Below are positions 7,189-15,820 of a DNA stretch of 64,000 nucleotides, in pieces (position 1 is the first letter of the stretch; the number at the start of each line of letters is the position of its first letter). The notes beneath the pieces were generated by a model. That model searched no databases and was not told the origin of the DNA. It was given only the letters and a program-made list of their open reading frames with translations. Location: NCBI GenBank assembly GCA_963782965.1, contig CAWALV010000006.1, forward strand, positions 1,240,001 through 1,304,000, given 5' to 3'. The DNA comes from CAWALV01 sp963782965 (GTDB taxonomy: Bacteria > Actinomycetota > Actinomycetes > Acidothermales > Acidothermaceae). A program made the translations under genes and the position numbers.

Positions 7189-8483
7189 CGCGCACTCGCG
7201 GTGGCTACGGGAGAGCTGCTCGGGCCGCCGGAGCGCGACGACGCGACCTGCCGCCAGACGCTCGACAAATCCGACTGTGCACCGGCCGAGACAACCCGCC
7301 AGCCGGCGCCGGCGAGTGCGTGGAACGCCTCTTGGTGCGGTACAGCCCGACTGCTCGAGGGCACCGAACTCCATGTCGGTGTATCGAGCAGGATCGCGAC
7401 ACTCGTCGCCGCGTGCCGACGGAACGCACGCAACGCCTGCAGGTCGGCTTCGGTGAGTTCACCGAGTAAGGCGATCAAAAGGCCGTCACCGCCACCGCGC
7501 CGAACGCTGCCGGTGGCCTCGGTGAGACTCAGCAGAGGGGAGGCCGACACGAGGGCCAGCTTGTCGAGCAACAGCCCCTGAAACGGCGAACCGGTGTTGG
7601 AATCCGGGCCGTGCCCGGACACCTCTTCGCCGATGTCGGTCACGAACCGCAGCCCGAAGCCATCGCGCGCCAACCGTGAGCCGATCGAAGCGGCAGCGGT
7701 GATCGCCCACTCCAGCGACGAAGCAGCGCCATCCCCCCGGTGCGCGATAGAACGTGTATCGAGGAAGAGCACGCCGCTGTTTTGGAAGGGTTGCTCCTCT
7801 CGGCGGACCATGAGTTCGCCGTATCGAGCGGTCGACCTCCAGTGCACTCGCCGCAGGTCGTCGCCATGGCGGTATTCGCGCGGGGTCACGTCGTCCTCAC
7901 CGGATGTTGCGATGGAGCGCGCGTGGCTGTCGCCACCGCCGGCCCGGTTACCGCCCAGCCGGACGCCGGAGAGCGGAATCACTCGCGGCGTGACCATCAA
8001 TGCGCCGGTCGTGGTGAACGAACGGGTGAGCTCGATGAGTCCGAAAAGGTCGGCGAAGCGCAAAGACAACGGCCCGATCGGATACCTGCCGCGCACGTCG
8101 CTGCGCACGACGTAGGAGACTTCTCGAACGCCGCGGGCTTCGATGTGATTGATGACGTAGCGCGGCCGCCCACCGAGGCTGTAAGGCAACCGGTCCTCCA
8201 ACAGGAGCACGCCGCTCGGCACCCGCGACAGGTTCTCCAGGCGCAGGACGACGTCAGCCGAATCGCCAACCGGCACGCGTTGCGGTTCGATCCGCCGGGC
8301 GCAGGCCAGCCGGTAGCGCGTGCGGGCCACGACCATCGCGGTCACCAGAGGCAGCGCACACAAGAAAACCCCGACCCGCAAAAGGTCGGTCTCGCCGAGC
8401 ACCAGACCGCACAGGCAGGCCGCGATACCGGCGGCGAGGAAGGAACGTCCCCGCGTCGTCAGCCCCGACAGCGCTGCTCTCAT
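7185..8483 (-). CDS. DUF58 domain protein
   Basis: A 432-residue protein with two N-terminal membrane helices (about 15-33 and 36-50), a beta-rich middle and the DUF58 signature REYRHGDDLRRVHW near residues 200-215, followed by a vWA-like C-terminal half. DUF58 proteins are typically encoded with MoxR-type AAA ATPases and transglutaminase-like proteins, as here, and are thought to form a membrane-associated chaperone-like system. It lies 50 bases after moxR and overlaps tgpA by 4 bases. GTG/ATG alternatives near the N-terminus would change only a few residues. Confidence 0.87.
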   Translation of the reverse strand: MRAALSGLTTRGRSFLAAGIAACLCGLVLGETDLLRVGVFLCALPLVTAMVVARTRYRLACARRIEPQRVPVGDSADVVLRLENLSRVPSGVLLLEDRLPYSLGGRPRYVINHIEARGVREVSYVVRSDVRGRYPIGPLSLRFADLFGLIELTRSFTTTGALMVTPRVIPLSGVRLGGNRAGGGDSHARSIATSGEDDVTPREYRHGDDLRRVHWRSTARYGELMVRREEQPFQNSGVLFLDTRSIAHRGDGAASSLEWAITAAASIGSRLARDGFGLRFVTDIGEEVSGHGPDSNTGSPFQGLLLDKLALVSASPLLSLTEATGSVRRGGGDGLLIALLGELTEADLQALRAFRRHAATSVAILLDTPTWSSVPSSSRAVPHQEAFHALAGAGWRVVSAGAQSDLSSVWRQVASSRSGGPSSSPVATASAR

Positions 8484-8533
8484 CCGGCGTCAGCTCTCAT
8501 CAGACGGCGCCCCTCATCGTGCGGTAGCTCTTG

Positions 8534-9532
8534 TCACCTGGCCACGCCCCTGGCGCTCCCCGCAGACGATGGGACGGGGATACGTGCCAGCAGGTCGGCG
8601 AGGATGTCACCGGCGGTCCGACGAGAGATCTGTGCCTCGGGCGTCGTCAGAAGCCGATGTGCCAGGACCGGCTGGGCGAGGGCGCGCATGTCGTCGGGAA
8701 GGACGTAGTCGCGATCGTCGAGAGCGGCGGCGGCGCGCGCGGCCTTCATCAGATGAAGCGTGGCGCGCGGAGACGCCCCCAGCCGAAGCTCGGGTGAGTT
8801 GCGCGTTGCGACGGCGATGTCGATGGCGTATCGACGGACGTCGGCGGCGACGTGCACGGTGCGAACCAGTTGGATCGCGTGGGCGACGTCGTCGGCGTTA
8901 GCGACCGGGGCGAGGTCGTCGAGCGGGTTGCGGCTGCCGTGAGAGTCGAGCATCTGCAGCTCAGAACTCGGTGCCGGGTAGCCCATGGACAGCCGGGCCG
9001 TGAAGCGGTCGCGCTGCGCTTCGGGCAGCGGATAGGTGCCTTCCATCTCGATCGGGTTCTGGGTGGCGATCACCATGAACGGCGTGCCGAGACGATACGT
9101 GTGTCCGTCGACGGTCGCCTGCCGCTCTTCCATGCTTTCCAGCAGCGCCGACTGCGTCTTCGGTGACGCCCGGTTGATCTCGTCGCCGACGACGATGTTG
9201 GCGAAGATCGGACCAGGCTTGAACTCGAACTCGCGGGTGTCCTGGCTGAACACGGAGACGCCGGTGATGTCGCTCGGCAACAGGTCAGGGGTGAACTGGA
9301 TGCGGCGCACCGTGCAGTCGAGCGCTTTCGCCAGCGCCTTGGCGAGCATCGTCTTGCCGACGCCGGGAACGTCCTCGATCAGCAGGTGACCCTCGGCGAG
9401 GAGCACGGTCACTGCCAGCCGGACGGCGTCCGACTTGCCTTCGATGACGCGCTCGACGGCGCCGCAGATGGACCGGCCGGTCGACGCGACCTCTTGCAGG
9501 TCGGACTTCTCGGTCCCCGGAAACGCTGCCAC
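8534..9532 (-). CDS. moxR: MoxR-family AAA+ ATPase
   Basis: A 332-residue MoxR ATPase. Walker A is EDVPGVGKTML (GVGKT 57-61), Walker B is NIVVGDEINRASP, sensor 1 is VIATQNP, and the arginine-finger region is EAQRDRF. Length and motifs are normal for the family. The GTG start is preceded by AGGAGG (minus strand, positions 9537-9542), 4 bases away. First gene of the operon moxR-DUF58-tgpA. MoxR ATPases act as chaperones in assembly or activation of metal-dependent or envelope complexes; the client here is unknown. A minus-strand TAACGT at 9557-9562 could be its -10 hexamer. Confidence 0.92.
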   Translation of the reverse strand: MAAFPGTEKSDLQEVASTGRSICGAVERVIEGKSDAVRLAVTVLLAEGHLLIEDVPGVGKTMLAKALAKALDCTVRRIQFTPDLLPSDITGVSVFSQDTREFEFKPGPIFANIVVGDEINRASPKTQSALLESMEERQATVDGHTYRLGTPFMVIATQNPIEMEGTYPLPEAQRDRFTARLSMGYPAPSSELQMLDSHGSRNPLDDLAPVANADDVAHAIQLVRTVHVAADVRRYAIDIAVATRNSPELRLGASPRATLHLMKAARAAAALDDRDYVLPDDMRALAQPVLAHRLLTTPEAQISRRTAGDILADLLARIPVPSSAGSARGVAR

Positions 9533-9838
9533 CCGTCCTCCTAGTTCGCCATGGCCACGTTAGCCGAGCGGTCGAGACGGCCGCGGCGTCGATGTCGCTG
9601 CGACCGTCGAGTGTCCGATGTCGTTGACCGCCCCAGGCCGTTGCCGGCGGGTATCCGTCCGCCGTGTGGTTTCTGAGTCTGTCAGGTCGCGTGCCACGCC
9701 GACGAGGGTTCCGCCCACCTACCTGCTGACGTCTTCGCTGCGTGCCGGCCACCGCCTTGCGCTCCTCCCGCCAGGTAGTACGCAACGGCACGCCTCTCGG
9801 TTCGGGAGCGGTGGGGAGAGAAAACGCGTCGAAGAGGC

Positions 9839-9878
9839 TTGCCAGTGGGGGATGGTGGAGTACAGTGGCGCGCAATGG
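9839..9878 (+). promoter_or_regulatory. mraZ promoter with four-repeat MraZ operator
   Basis: TTGCCA (9839-9844) - 16 bases - TACAGT (9861-9866) forms a promoter candidate. Over it lie four direct repeats at an exact 10-bp period: GTGG at 9845, 9855 and 9865, and ATGG at 9875. MraZ is known to repress the dcw cluster by binding tandem TGGG/GTGG-type repeats spaced one helical turn apart, so this is very probably the autoregulatory operator. Confidence 0.75.
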
Positions 9879-9936
9879 AGGGCCAGGGTAGCCACCGCCA
9901 GCGCGGGGGCCGGGACCAGCAGCCGGGAGGTGGGGT

Positions 9937-10368
9937 GTGTTCCTCGGTACGCACCACCCGCGGCTGGACGAGAAGGGCCGCCTCTTCCTGCCGGCGAAGT
10001 TCCGCGACGAACTCGCCGAGGGCCTCGTGATCACCAAGGGTCAGGAGCGGTGCCTCTACGTCTTTCCGACCGAGGAGTTCGGCCGGCTCACCCAAGCGCT
10101 GCGCGCCACCCCGATGGGCACCAAAGCTGTCCGCGACTACTCCCGGGTGTTCTTCGCCAGCGCGTCGGACGAAGTGCCCGACAAGCAGGGTCGGCTCACG
10201 ATCCCTGCGTCGTTGCGGGAGTACGCCGATCTCACCCGCGAGTGCGTCGTCATCGGCGCGAACACCCGGGTCGAGATCTGGGACGCAGATGCCTGGCAGG
10301 CATACCTCACGGCTCAGGAACCGGCGTTCGCCGAGCTCAGCGAGGAGGTGTTGCCGGGCGTCTTGTAG
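9937..10368 (+). CDS. mraZ: Transcriptional regulator MraZ
   Basis: A 143-residue MraZ with two SpoVT/AbrB-like swapped-hairpin halves. Each holds the family's GR-turn: DEKGRLFLPAKFRDEL near 8-23 and DKQGRLTIPASLREY near 83-97. MraZ is the first gene of the dcw cluster and represses it through upstream direct repeats, which are visible at 9845-9878. GTG 9937 is preceded by GGGAGG at 9925-9930 and gives the standard N-terminus FLGTHHPRLDEKGR. Length is normal. Confidence 0.95.
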   Translation: MFLGTHHPRLDEKGRLFLPAKFRDELAEGLVITKGQERCLYVFPTEEFGRLTQALRATPMGTKAVRDYSRVFFASASDEVPDKQGRLTIPASLREYADLTRECVVIGANTRVEIWDADAWQAYLTAQEPAFAELSEEVLPGVL

Positions 10369-10601
10369 CAACGCGCTTTGAGGCCTCCGGCCGCTCGCGG
10401 CACCTGACGCACCTTCCCCGGCGCCAGGCGCAGAGCGGCAGGGGACCCGAAAGCACGAGGCGCTGCCCTTCTCCCTGCTTCTCGCTTCTCGCTTCTCGCT
10501 CCTCGCTTCCCGAACTCACGGCGCAGCACGGTGTCGACGATTTCCCGAGGGTCCGTCGCCCGACACCGAAGAACGCGCACCTCGAAGGGTCGAACCTGCA
10601 G
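10369..10601 (+). repeat. mraZ-rsmH spacer with a 7-bp tandem repeat
   Basis: Five consecutive 7-bp units lie at 10477-10511: GCTTCTC three times, then GCTCCTC and GCTTCCC. The spacer (233 bases) is long for this cluster, where most genes overlap. I see no gene or clear terminator in it. AAGGGT near 10585 may serve rsmH. Confidence 0.7.
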
Positions 10602-11609
10602 ATGAACCCCAGCTCGGACGACGAGGCGGGCTCGGCGACGTCTCACGACGCCGAGCGGCCGATCGCGACACGACATGTACCCGTGTTGGTCGAACGCGTC
10701 CTCGAGCTGTTCCGCCCGGCGCTCCAAGCGCCCGACGCCGTCGTCGTCGATGCGACTCTCGGTCTGGCCGGTCACGCCGAGGCCCTCCTGAGCGCACACC
10801 GCAACGCCCGCCTGATCGGCATCGACCGCGACAGTGAAGCGCTCGCTCTCGCGGCGGTGCGGCTCGCGCCGTTCGAGGGGCGGACCACCTTCGTGCACGC
10901 GGTCTACGACCGGCTGCCGGACGTGCTCTCCGACCTCGGGCTGCGGATCGTCAACGGCGTCCTGTTCGATCTCGGTATCAGCTCGCTCCAGGTCGACGAG
11001 CGCGAGCGCGGCTTTTCCTACGCGCACGATGCGGCGCTCGACATGCGGATGGACCGCACGACTGGGCGCACCGCCGCTGACGTTCTCAACACCTATACGG
11101 CCGCAGAACTCGCGCACATCTTGCGTGCCTACGGTGAGGAGCGGTTCGCGATGCGGATCGCCGACGCAGTCGTGCGGGAACGGGCAAGTGCTCCGTGGAG
11201 TTCGTCCGCGCGGCTGGTCGAGGTCGTGCGTGATGCCATCCCGGCACCGGCGCGGCGCACCGGCGGCAATCCGGCGAAGCGCACCTTCCAGGCTTTGCGC
11301 ATCGAGGTCAACGGGGAGTTGGACGCCGTCCGGCGGGCCATTCCTGCCGCGATCGACGCGATCGGGGTCGGTGGCCGAGTGGTCGCCCTGACGTACCACT
11401 CGCTCGAGGATCGCATCGTGAAGCGAGCGTTCAGCTCCGGCGCGACCGGCAGTACCCCGGCCGGCCTGCCGGTGGAGTTGCCGCAGCATGCGCCGGTCCT
11501 GCGGTTGCTGACACGAGGTGCCGAAAAGCCGGACGACGCCGAGGTCGCCGCGAATCCGCGCGCGGCGTCGGCGCACCTGCGCGCAGTCGAACGGGTGCGT
11601 GCCGCGTGA
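10602..11609 (+). CDS. rsmH: 16S rRNA (cytosine1402-N4)-methyltransferase RsmH (MraW)
   Basis: A 335-residue enzyme that N4-methylates C1402 of 16S rRNA using SAM. The start of the core, ATRHVPVLVERVLELF, is followed by the SAM motif DATLGLAGHAEALLSA, the block GVLFDLGISSLQVDERERGFSY and the C-terminal VALTYHSLEDRIVKRAF, all typical of the family. ATG 10602 is chosen as the only ATG just before the conserved core; the frame is open much further upstream, but that stretch lies in the mraZ spacer and shows no family similarity. The stop overlaps ftsL by 4 bases. Confidence 0.95.
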   Translation: MNPSSDDEAGSATSHDAERPIATRHVPVLVERVLELFRPALQAPDAVVVDATLGLAGHAEALLSAHRNARLIGIDRDSEALALAAVRLAPFEGRTTFVHAVYDRLPDVLSDLGLRIVNGVLFDLGISSLQVDERERGFSYAHDAALDMRMDRTTGRTAADVLNTYTAAELAHILRAYGEERFAMRIADAVVRERASAPWSSSARLVEVVRDAIPAPARRTGGNPAKRTFQALRIEVNGELDAVRRAIPAAIDAIGVGGRVVALTYHSLEDRIVKRAFSSGATGSTPAGLPVELPQHAPVLRLLTRGAEKPDDAEVAANPRAASAHLRAVERVRAA

Positions 11610-12289
11610 GCGCTCTTCCCCTGACGACCACACCTGCGCGTCCCAAAGGCCGGCCGGCAGGGCCGCTGCCCACACCTCACGAGAGTCTGGCGAAGCGGCC
11701 GGCCTTGCGCGGGCTGCCCACGCGCAAGGCTGCACCGATGGTGCCGTTCGTCCTCATGGTCTCGGCACTACTCGCGGCCGGCCTGGTCCTTGTCCTCCTG
11801 TTGAACACGTGGCTCGCGCAGGGCTCCTTCACGTTGCGGCAACTCCAGCAGACCGAACGTGAGCTCGGTGACAAGACCCAAGCGCTGTCGCAGCGGCTCG
11901 CCGCGCAGCAGGCACCGGGCGCGCTGGCGCGTGCCGGAGCCGCCGCCGGCTTGGTGGTTGCGCCCGCTCCCGTGTTCAAAGGGGCGGACGGTCGCGTGCT
12001 CGGAACACCGCTGCCCGGCGTGAAGCCACCTCCGCCGCCTCCGCCACCCAGCCCGACACCCTCGACGACCCCGACGCCGACCGCCACGCCGTCTGGTTCC
12101 GGCCAGCCAGCTGGTTCGTCGGCACCGTCGGGTTCGGCCGCACCATCTGGTTCGACGGCGCCCAAGCCCACGCCGGCCACGCCGTCACCCAAGCCGACGC
12201 CGGCCAAGCCGTCACCGAAGCCGACGTCGCCTGCGAAGCCGACCCCTGGACCCAAGCCCACGGTGCCCGCTCCGGCAGGTCACGGGTGA
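11606..12289 (+). CDS. ftsL: FtsL-like division protein with long proline-rich tail
   Basis: A 227-residue protein in the ftsL position between rsmH and ftsI, overlapping both by 4 bases (GTGA). It has a basic cytoplasmic N-terminus, one membrane helix (about 45-68) and a short coiled-coil-like stretch (about 73-101, TLRQLQQTERELGDKTQALS), the bitopic layout of FtsL. From about residue 135 the protein becomes a disordered Pro/Ser/Thr tail with repeats such as PKPTPAKPSPKPT. FtsL sequences diverge strongly, so the call rests on position and topology. In the divisome FtsL links FtsQ/FtsB with FtsW/FtsI. No ftsQ is found in this cluster. Confidence 0.78.
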   Translation: MSALPLTTTPARPKGRPAGPLPTPHESLAKRPALRGLPTRKAAPMVPFVLMVSALLAAGLVLVLLLNTWLAQGSFTLRQLQQTERELGDKTQALSQRLAAQQAPGALARAGAAAGLVVAPAPVFKGADGRVLGTPLPGVKPPPPPPPPSPTPSTTPTPTATPSGSGQPAGSSAPSGSAAPSGSTAPKPTPATPSPKPTPAKPSPKPTSPAKPTPGPKPTVPAPAGHG

Positions 12290-14178
12290 GCCCGACCAAG
12301 GCGCCGGCGCGTCCGATGCGGGCCGCGCCGACACGCACGCGGCCGAAACCGCCGGTGTCGGCACCGACGCGCAGCCGACCGCCGCGACCGCCGCTACCGC
12401 CGCGACCGCCGCGATCGGTCACCCGACCTCGCCGGAGTCGTTGGGCGCCACGATGGGGACGCCCGGCACGCCGGCTGCACGGCGTCCTGCTCGTGATCGG
12501 ATTCGTCGCGATCGTGTTCGTCGTCCGGCTCTTCGAGTTGCAGGGGCTGGATTCGGGCATCTATGCCGCCCAGGCCCATGCCCAGTACTTGCATTCGGTC
12601 ACCTTGCCGGCCGACCGCGGAAGCATCCTGGATCGCAGCGGCGCGGTGCTCGCCGACTCCGTCGACGCGCGTGACATCTACGGGGATCCGCTGCTCGCCC
12701 GGACCTCGACCTCGACGACCCCGGCCGGGATGGCCGCCAAGCTGGCGCCGCTGCTCGGCACCGACCGGGCCAAGCTCGCCACCGCGCTGAACGGCCCCGG
12801 CCAGTTCGTGTACCTGGCGCGCGGCGTGACCCCGGCCGTCGCGACTGCCGTGCTCAAGCTCGGGCTGCCTGGGGTGGGCGCGCAAGACGTCAAGCGACGC
12901 GCCTACCCGAACGGCTCGCTTGCTGCCAGCGTGCTGGGTTTCGTGGGTACCGACGGCGTCGGGCTTGGCGGGCTGGAGTACGAGTACCAGAAGTCGCTGA
13001 CCGGCAAGGACGGAAAGCGCACGGTCGAGACCGGTGCCGGCGGTGCCGTCATCCCCGACGGCGGTGATTCCGGCACGCCCGCGGTCGCCGGCCGCACGAT
13101 CGAGTTGACCATCGACCGCGACATCCAGTGGAAGGCCGAGCGGGCACTCGATGCCGAGGTCGGCGTGACCGGGGCGGCCGGCGGCACGGTGATCGTCATG
13201 CAGCCGAAGACCGGCGACATCTTGGCGATGGCGACGAGTCCGGGCTTCGATCCTGCCCGTCCTGGGTCGGCGCCCGCCGCCGACCTCGGCAACCCCGCCC
13301 TCTCCGATGTCTTCGAACCAGGCAGCACCGCCAAGGTCATCACGATGTCAGCGGCGATCGACTCCGGCGTGTTGACACCGACGTCGCCGATCGACGTCCC
13401 GCCGACACTGGCCCGCGCCGGGTACGTGTTCCACGACGCCGAGACCCACGGCGAGGAGCACCTGACCCTGGCCGGCGTGCTCGCCGAGTCGAGCAACATC
13501 GGCACCATGTTGGCGTCCGAGAAGGTCGGAACCACGCGGCTCTACGACTACTTGCGCGCGTTCGGGCTGGGCCAGCCGTCGGGCTTGAAGTTCCCCGGTG
13601 AGAGTTCGGGTGTGGTCGGCGATCCCACCACGTGGTCTGCGTCGCAGCGGTACACGATCCCGTTCGGTCAGGGGCTTTCGGTCAACGCGCTTCAGGTCGC
13701 TTCCGTCTACGCGACGATCGCGAACGGCGGCGTGCGAGTGACTCCCCGTCTGGTGAAGGGTTTCGTGCAACCCGACGGCTCGCTCGAGCCGACGGCCGCG
13801 CCTGCCCGGACTTCGGTGATGAAGCCGTCCACAGCCCATCAGGTCGAGACGATGCTCGAGGCCGTGACCACCGACCAGGGCACTGCCCCCGAAGCGGCGA
13901 TTCCCGGCTACCGGGTGGCGGGCAAGACCGGCACGGCGCAGCGCGTCGACCCGGCCTGCAGTTGCTACCGCGGGTACACCGCGTCGTTCGTCGGGTTCGC
14001 CCCGGCCGACGACCCGCAGCTCGTGGTCCTCGTCGTCCTGGACAACCCGATCCGTGGACACTACGGCGGCTCGGTTGCCGCCCCGGTCTTCAAGGACGTG
14101 ATGTCCTTCGCGCTCGAGACCGAGAAGATTCCGCCGACCGGGACGACGCGGCCCGCCCTGCCGCTGCGCCTGCCATGA
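12286..14178 (+). CDS. ftsI: Septal penicillin-binding protein FtsI (PBP3)
   Basis: A 630-residue class B transpeptidase that cross-links septal peptidoglycan together with FtsW. A very Arg/Pro-rich cytoplasmic N-terminus (about 1-60) precedes a single membrane helix (about 65-84). The dimerisation domain contains LPADRGSILDRSGAVLA. The transpeptidase motifs are all present: S347-T-A-K350 (EPGSTAKVIT), S402-S-N404 (ESSNIGTM) and K547-T-G549 (VAGKTGTAQ). No PASTA repeats are seen. The GTG start overlaps the ftsL stop by 4 bases. The stretch DPACSCYRGYTASFVGF shows two Cys near the C-terminus of the domain. Confidence 0.95.
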   Translation: MSPTKAPARPMRAAPTRTRPKPPVSAPTRSRPPRPPLPPRPPRSVTRPRRSRWAPRWGRPARRLHGVLLVIGFVAIVFVVRLFELQGLDSGIYAAQAHAQYLHSVTLPADRGSILDRSGAVLADSVDARDIYGDPLLARTSTSTTPAGMAAKLAPLLGTDRAKLATALNGPGQFVYLARGVTPAVATAVLKLGLPGVGAQDVKRRAYPNGSLAASVLGFVGTDGVGLGGLEYEYQKSLTGKDGKRTVETGAGGAVIPDGGDSGTPAVAGRTIELTIDRDIQWKAERALDAEVGVTGAAGGTVIVMQPKTGDILAMATSPGFDPARPGSAPAADLGNPALSDVFEPGSTAKVITMSAAIDSGVLTPTSPIDVPPTLARAGYVFHDAETHGEEHLTLAGVLAESSNIGTMLASEKVGTTRLYDYLRAFGLGQPSGLKFPGESSGVVGDPTTWSASQRYTIPFGQGLSVNALQVASVYATIANGGVRVTPRLVKGFVQPDGSLEPTAAPARTSVMKPSTAHQVETMLEAVTTDQGTAPEAAIPGYRVAGKTGTAQRVDPACSCYRGYTASFVGFAPADDPQLVVLVVLDNPIRGHYGGSVAAPVFKDVMSFALETEKIPPTGTTRPALPLRLP

Positions 14179-14210
14179 CCGGCGGCGGCCCGGCCTTCGG
14201 CGCCGGTCGG

Positions 14211-14216
14211 TAGGGT
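14211..14216 (+). promoter_or_regulatory. -10 hexamer for a near-leaderless murE transcript
   Basis: TAGGGT lies 8 bases upstream of the murE GTG in the only real gap (46 bases) between ftsI and murE. TANNNT followed within 6-8 bases by a start codon is the known pattern of leaderless actinobacterial transcripts. No clear -35 is visible. It would give an internal promoter for the murE-murC block. Confidence 0.5.
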
Positions 14217-14224
14217 GTCGGCCC

Positions 14225-15820
14225 GTGCCCGGCCACGACCCCGACCGCCCAAGCCGAACCTCGCCCGCCGCCGCGCAGGTGGTTCGCCCGCGTAACGTCC
14301 AAGGCCGGTCGTTGGCAGCGCTGGCCGGCACGGTCGGTGCCAAGCTCGCCGACGCCCGGGGCGGGCAGACGACGGTCACCGGAATCACGCACGACTCGCG
14401 TCAAGTACGCCCCGGCGACCTCTACGCGGCGCTGCCAGGGGCGCACGCGCACGGCGCGTCGTTCGCTGCCGAAGCGATCGCGGGCGGAGCGACCGCCGTC
14501 GTCACGGACCCCGACGGCGGCCGGTTGATCGCCGAGGCGGCCGGCCCGGCGGGCGGCACCGTGGTGCCGACCCTGCTGGTGGGCGACGCCCGCGCGGCCA
14601 TCGGGCCGCTGGCCAGCGAGATCTATGGCGACCCGTCGAGCCGCCTGCGGCTCCTCGGGGTGACCGGAACGAACGGCAAGACGACGACCAGCTACCTGCT
14701 CGAGGCCGGGCTGCGTGCGGCGGGTCATCGGACCGGCTTGATCGGGACCGTCGAGACGAAGATCGCCGACCACGTGCTGCGAAGCGTGCGCACGACACCC
14801 GAAGCGCCCGACCTGCAGGCACTTCTCGCCGTGATGGCGCAGGACGAGGTGACGGCTGCCGCCATGGAAGTGTCGAGCCATGCACTCGCCCTGCGCCGAA
14901 TCGACGGAACCAACTTCCGCGTCGTCGGATTCACGAACCTCTCCCAGGACCACCTCGATTTTCACGCGGACCTCGACGACTACTTCGCGGCCAAAGCCAG
15001 GTTGTTCACCGCCGCCTTCGCTGCGACCGGGGTCGTGAACGTCGATGACGAGCACGGACGCCGGCTGGTCGCCGAGATGCCGATTCGCGCGGTCACCGTC
15101 TCGGCCCGAGGGCACCGGGACGCCGACTGGCGGGCGAGCGACATCGAGATCGGTCCGGCCGGCAGCCGCGCGCGAGTGCAGGGCCCGGACGTCGACACCG
15201 AGCTCGGCACCCGGCTGCGCGGCGGGTTCAACCTCGCGAACGCGCTGCTCGCGCTCGCCATGTTGGTCGAGGCGGGCATCGAGCCGGCAGCGGCGGCACG
15301 GGGCATCGAGGCGTTGGCCCAGGTTCCGGGCCGCATGGAGCCGGTCGACGCCGGCCAGCCGTTCGGCGTCCTCGTCGACTACGCGCACACCCCGGACGCC
15401 GTCGAGACGCTGCTCGAAACCGTGCGGGCGACTGCGAGCGGGCGAGTCATCGTCGTCTTGGGGTGCGGCGGCGATCGCGACCGGGCCAAGCGACCGTTGA
15501 TGGGTGCCGCTGCCGCGCGCCTCGCCGATATCGCGGTGCTCACCAGCGACAATCCGCGAGACGAAGAACCCGCTGCGATCCTGGATGCCGTTGTCGGCGG
15601 CGCCCACGCCGTCGCCGCCACCGAACGCGGTGAGATCGTCGTCGAGCTCGACCGAGGCGCTGCGATCGCAACCGCGATCGCACGTGCGAAACCGGGCGAC
15701 GTCGTGGTCGTTGCCGGGAAGGGCCACGAGCAGGGACAGGAGGTCGCCGGCGTGGTGCATCCGTTCGACGACCGCGCCGTGGTGCGAGAACAGCTGCTCG
15801 CCTCCGGGTGGCAGGCATGA
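14225..15820 (+). CDS. murE: UDP-MurNAc-L-Ala-D-Glu:meso-DAP ligase MurE
   Basis: A 531-residue Mur ligase adding the third residue of the stem peptide. The ATP-binding loop GVTGTNGKTTT (K152) and the N-terminal block ITHDSRQVRPGDLYAALPG are typical. DNPRDEEP at 442-449 carries the DNPR signature of enzymes specific for meso-diaminopimelate, so the cell wall should be DAP-type. AGKGHEQGQE near the C-terminus is conserved as well. The GTG start is the first in frame after the ftsI stop; no Shine-Dalgarno is visible, in line with a leaderless transcript. The stop overlaps murF by 4 bases. Confidence 0.95.
   Translation: MPGHDPDRPSRTSPAAAQVVRPRNVQGRSLAALAGTVGAKLADARGGQTTVTGITHDSRQVRPGDLYAALPGAHAHGASFAAEAIAGGATAVVTDPDGGRLIAEAAGPAGGTVVPTLLVGDARAAIGPLASEIYGDPSSRLRLLGVTGTNGKTTTSYLLEAGLRAAGHRTGLIGTVETKIADHVLRSVRTTPEAPDLQALLAVMAQDEVTAAAMEVSSHALALRRIDGTNFRVVGFTNLSQDHLDFHADLDDYFAAKARLFTAAFAATGVVNVDDEHGRRLVAEMPIRAVTVSARGHRDADWRASDIEIGPAGSRARVQGPDVDTELGTRLRGGFNLANALLALAMLVEAGIEPAAAARGIEALAQVPGRMEPVDAGQPFGVLVDYAHTPDAVETLLETVRATASGRVIVVLGCGGDRDRAKRPLMGAAAARLADIAVLTSDNPRDEEPAAILDAVVGGAHAVAATERGEIVVELDRGAAIATAIARAKPGDVVVVAGKGHEQGQEVAGVVHPFDDRAVVREQLLASGWQA

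Noticed and set aside
9618..10601. Long open frame extending rsmH upstream through mraZ
   Set aside because: It lies out of frame across mraZ and its spacer with no similarity to RsmH; the conserved RsmH N-terminus begins just after ATG 10602.
10369..10601. Small gene between mraZ and rsmH
   Set aside because: Frames here run through the 7-bp repeat and lack ribosome binding sites or motifs.
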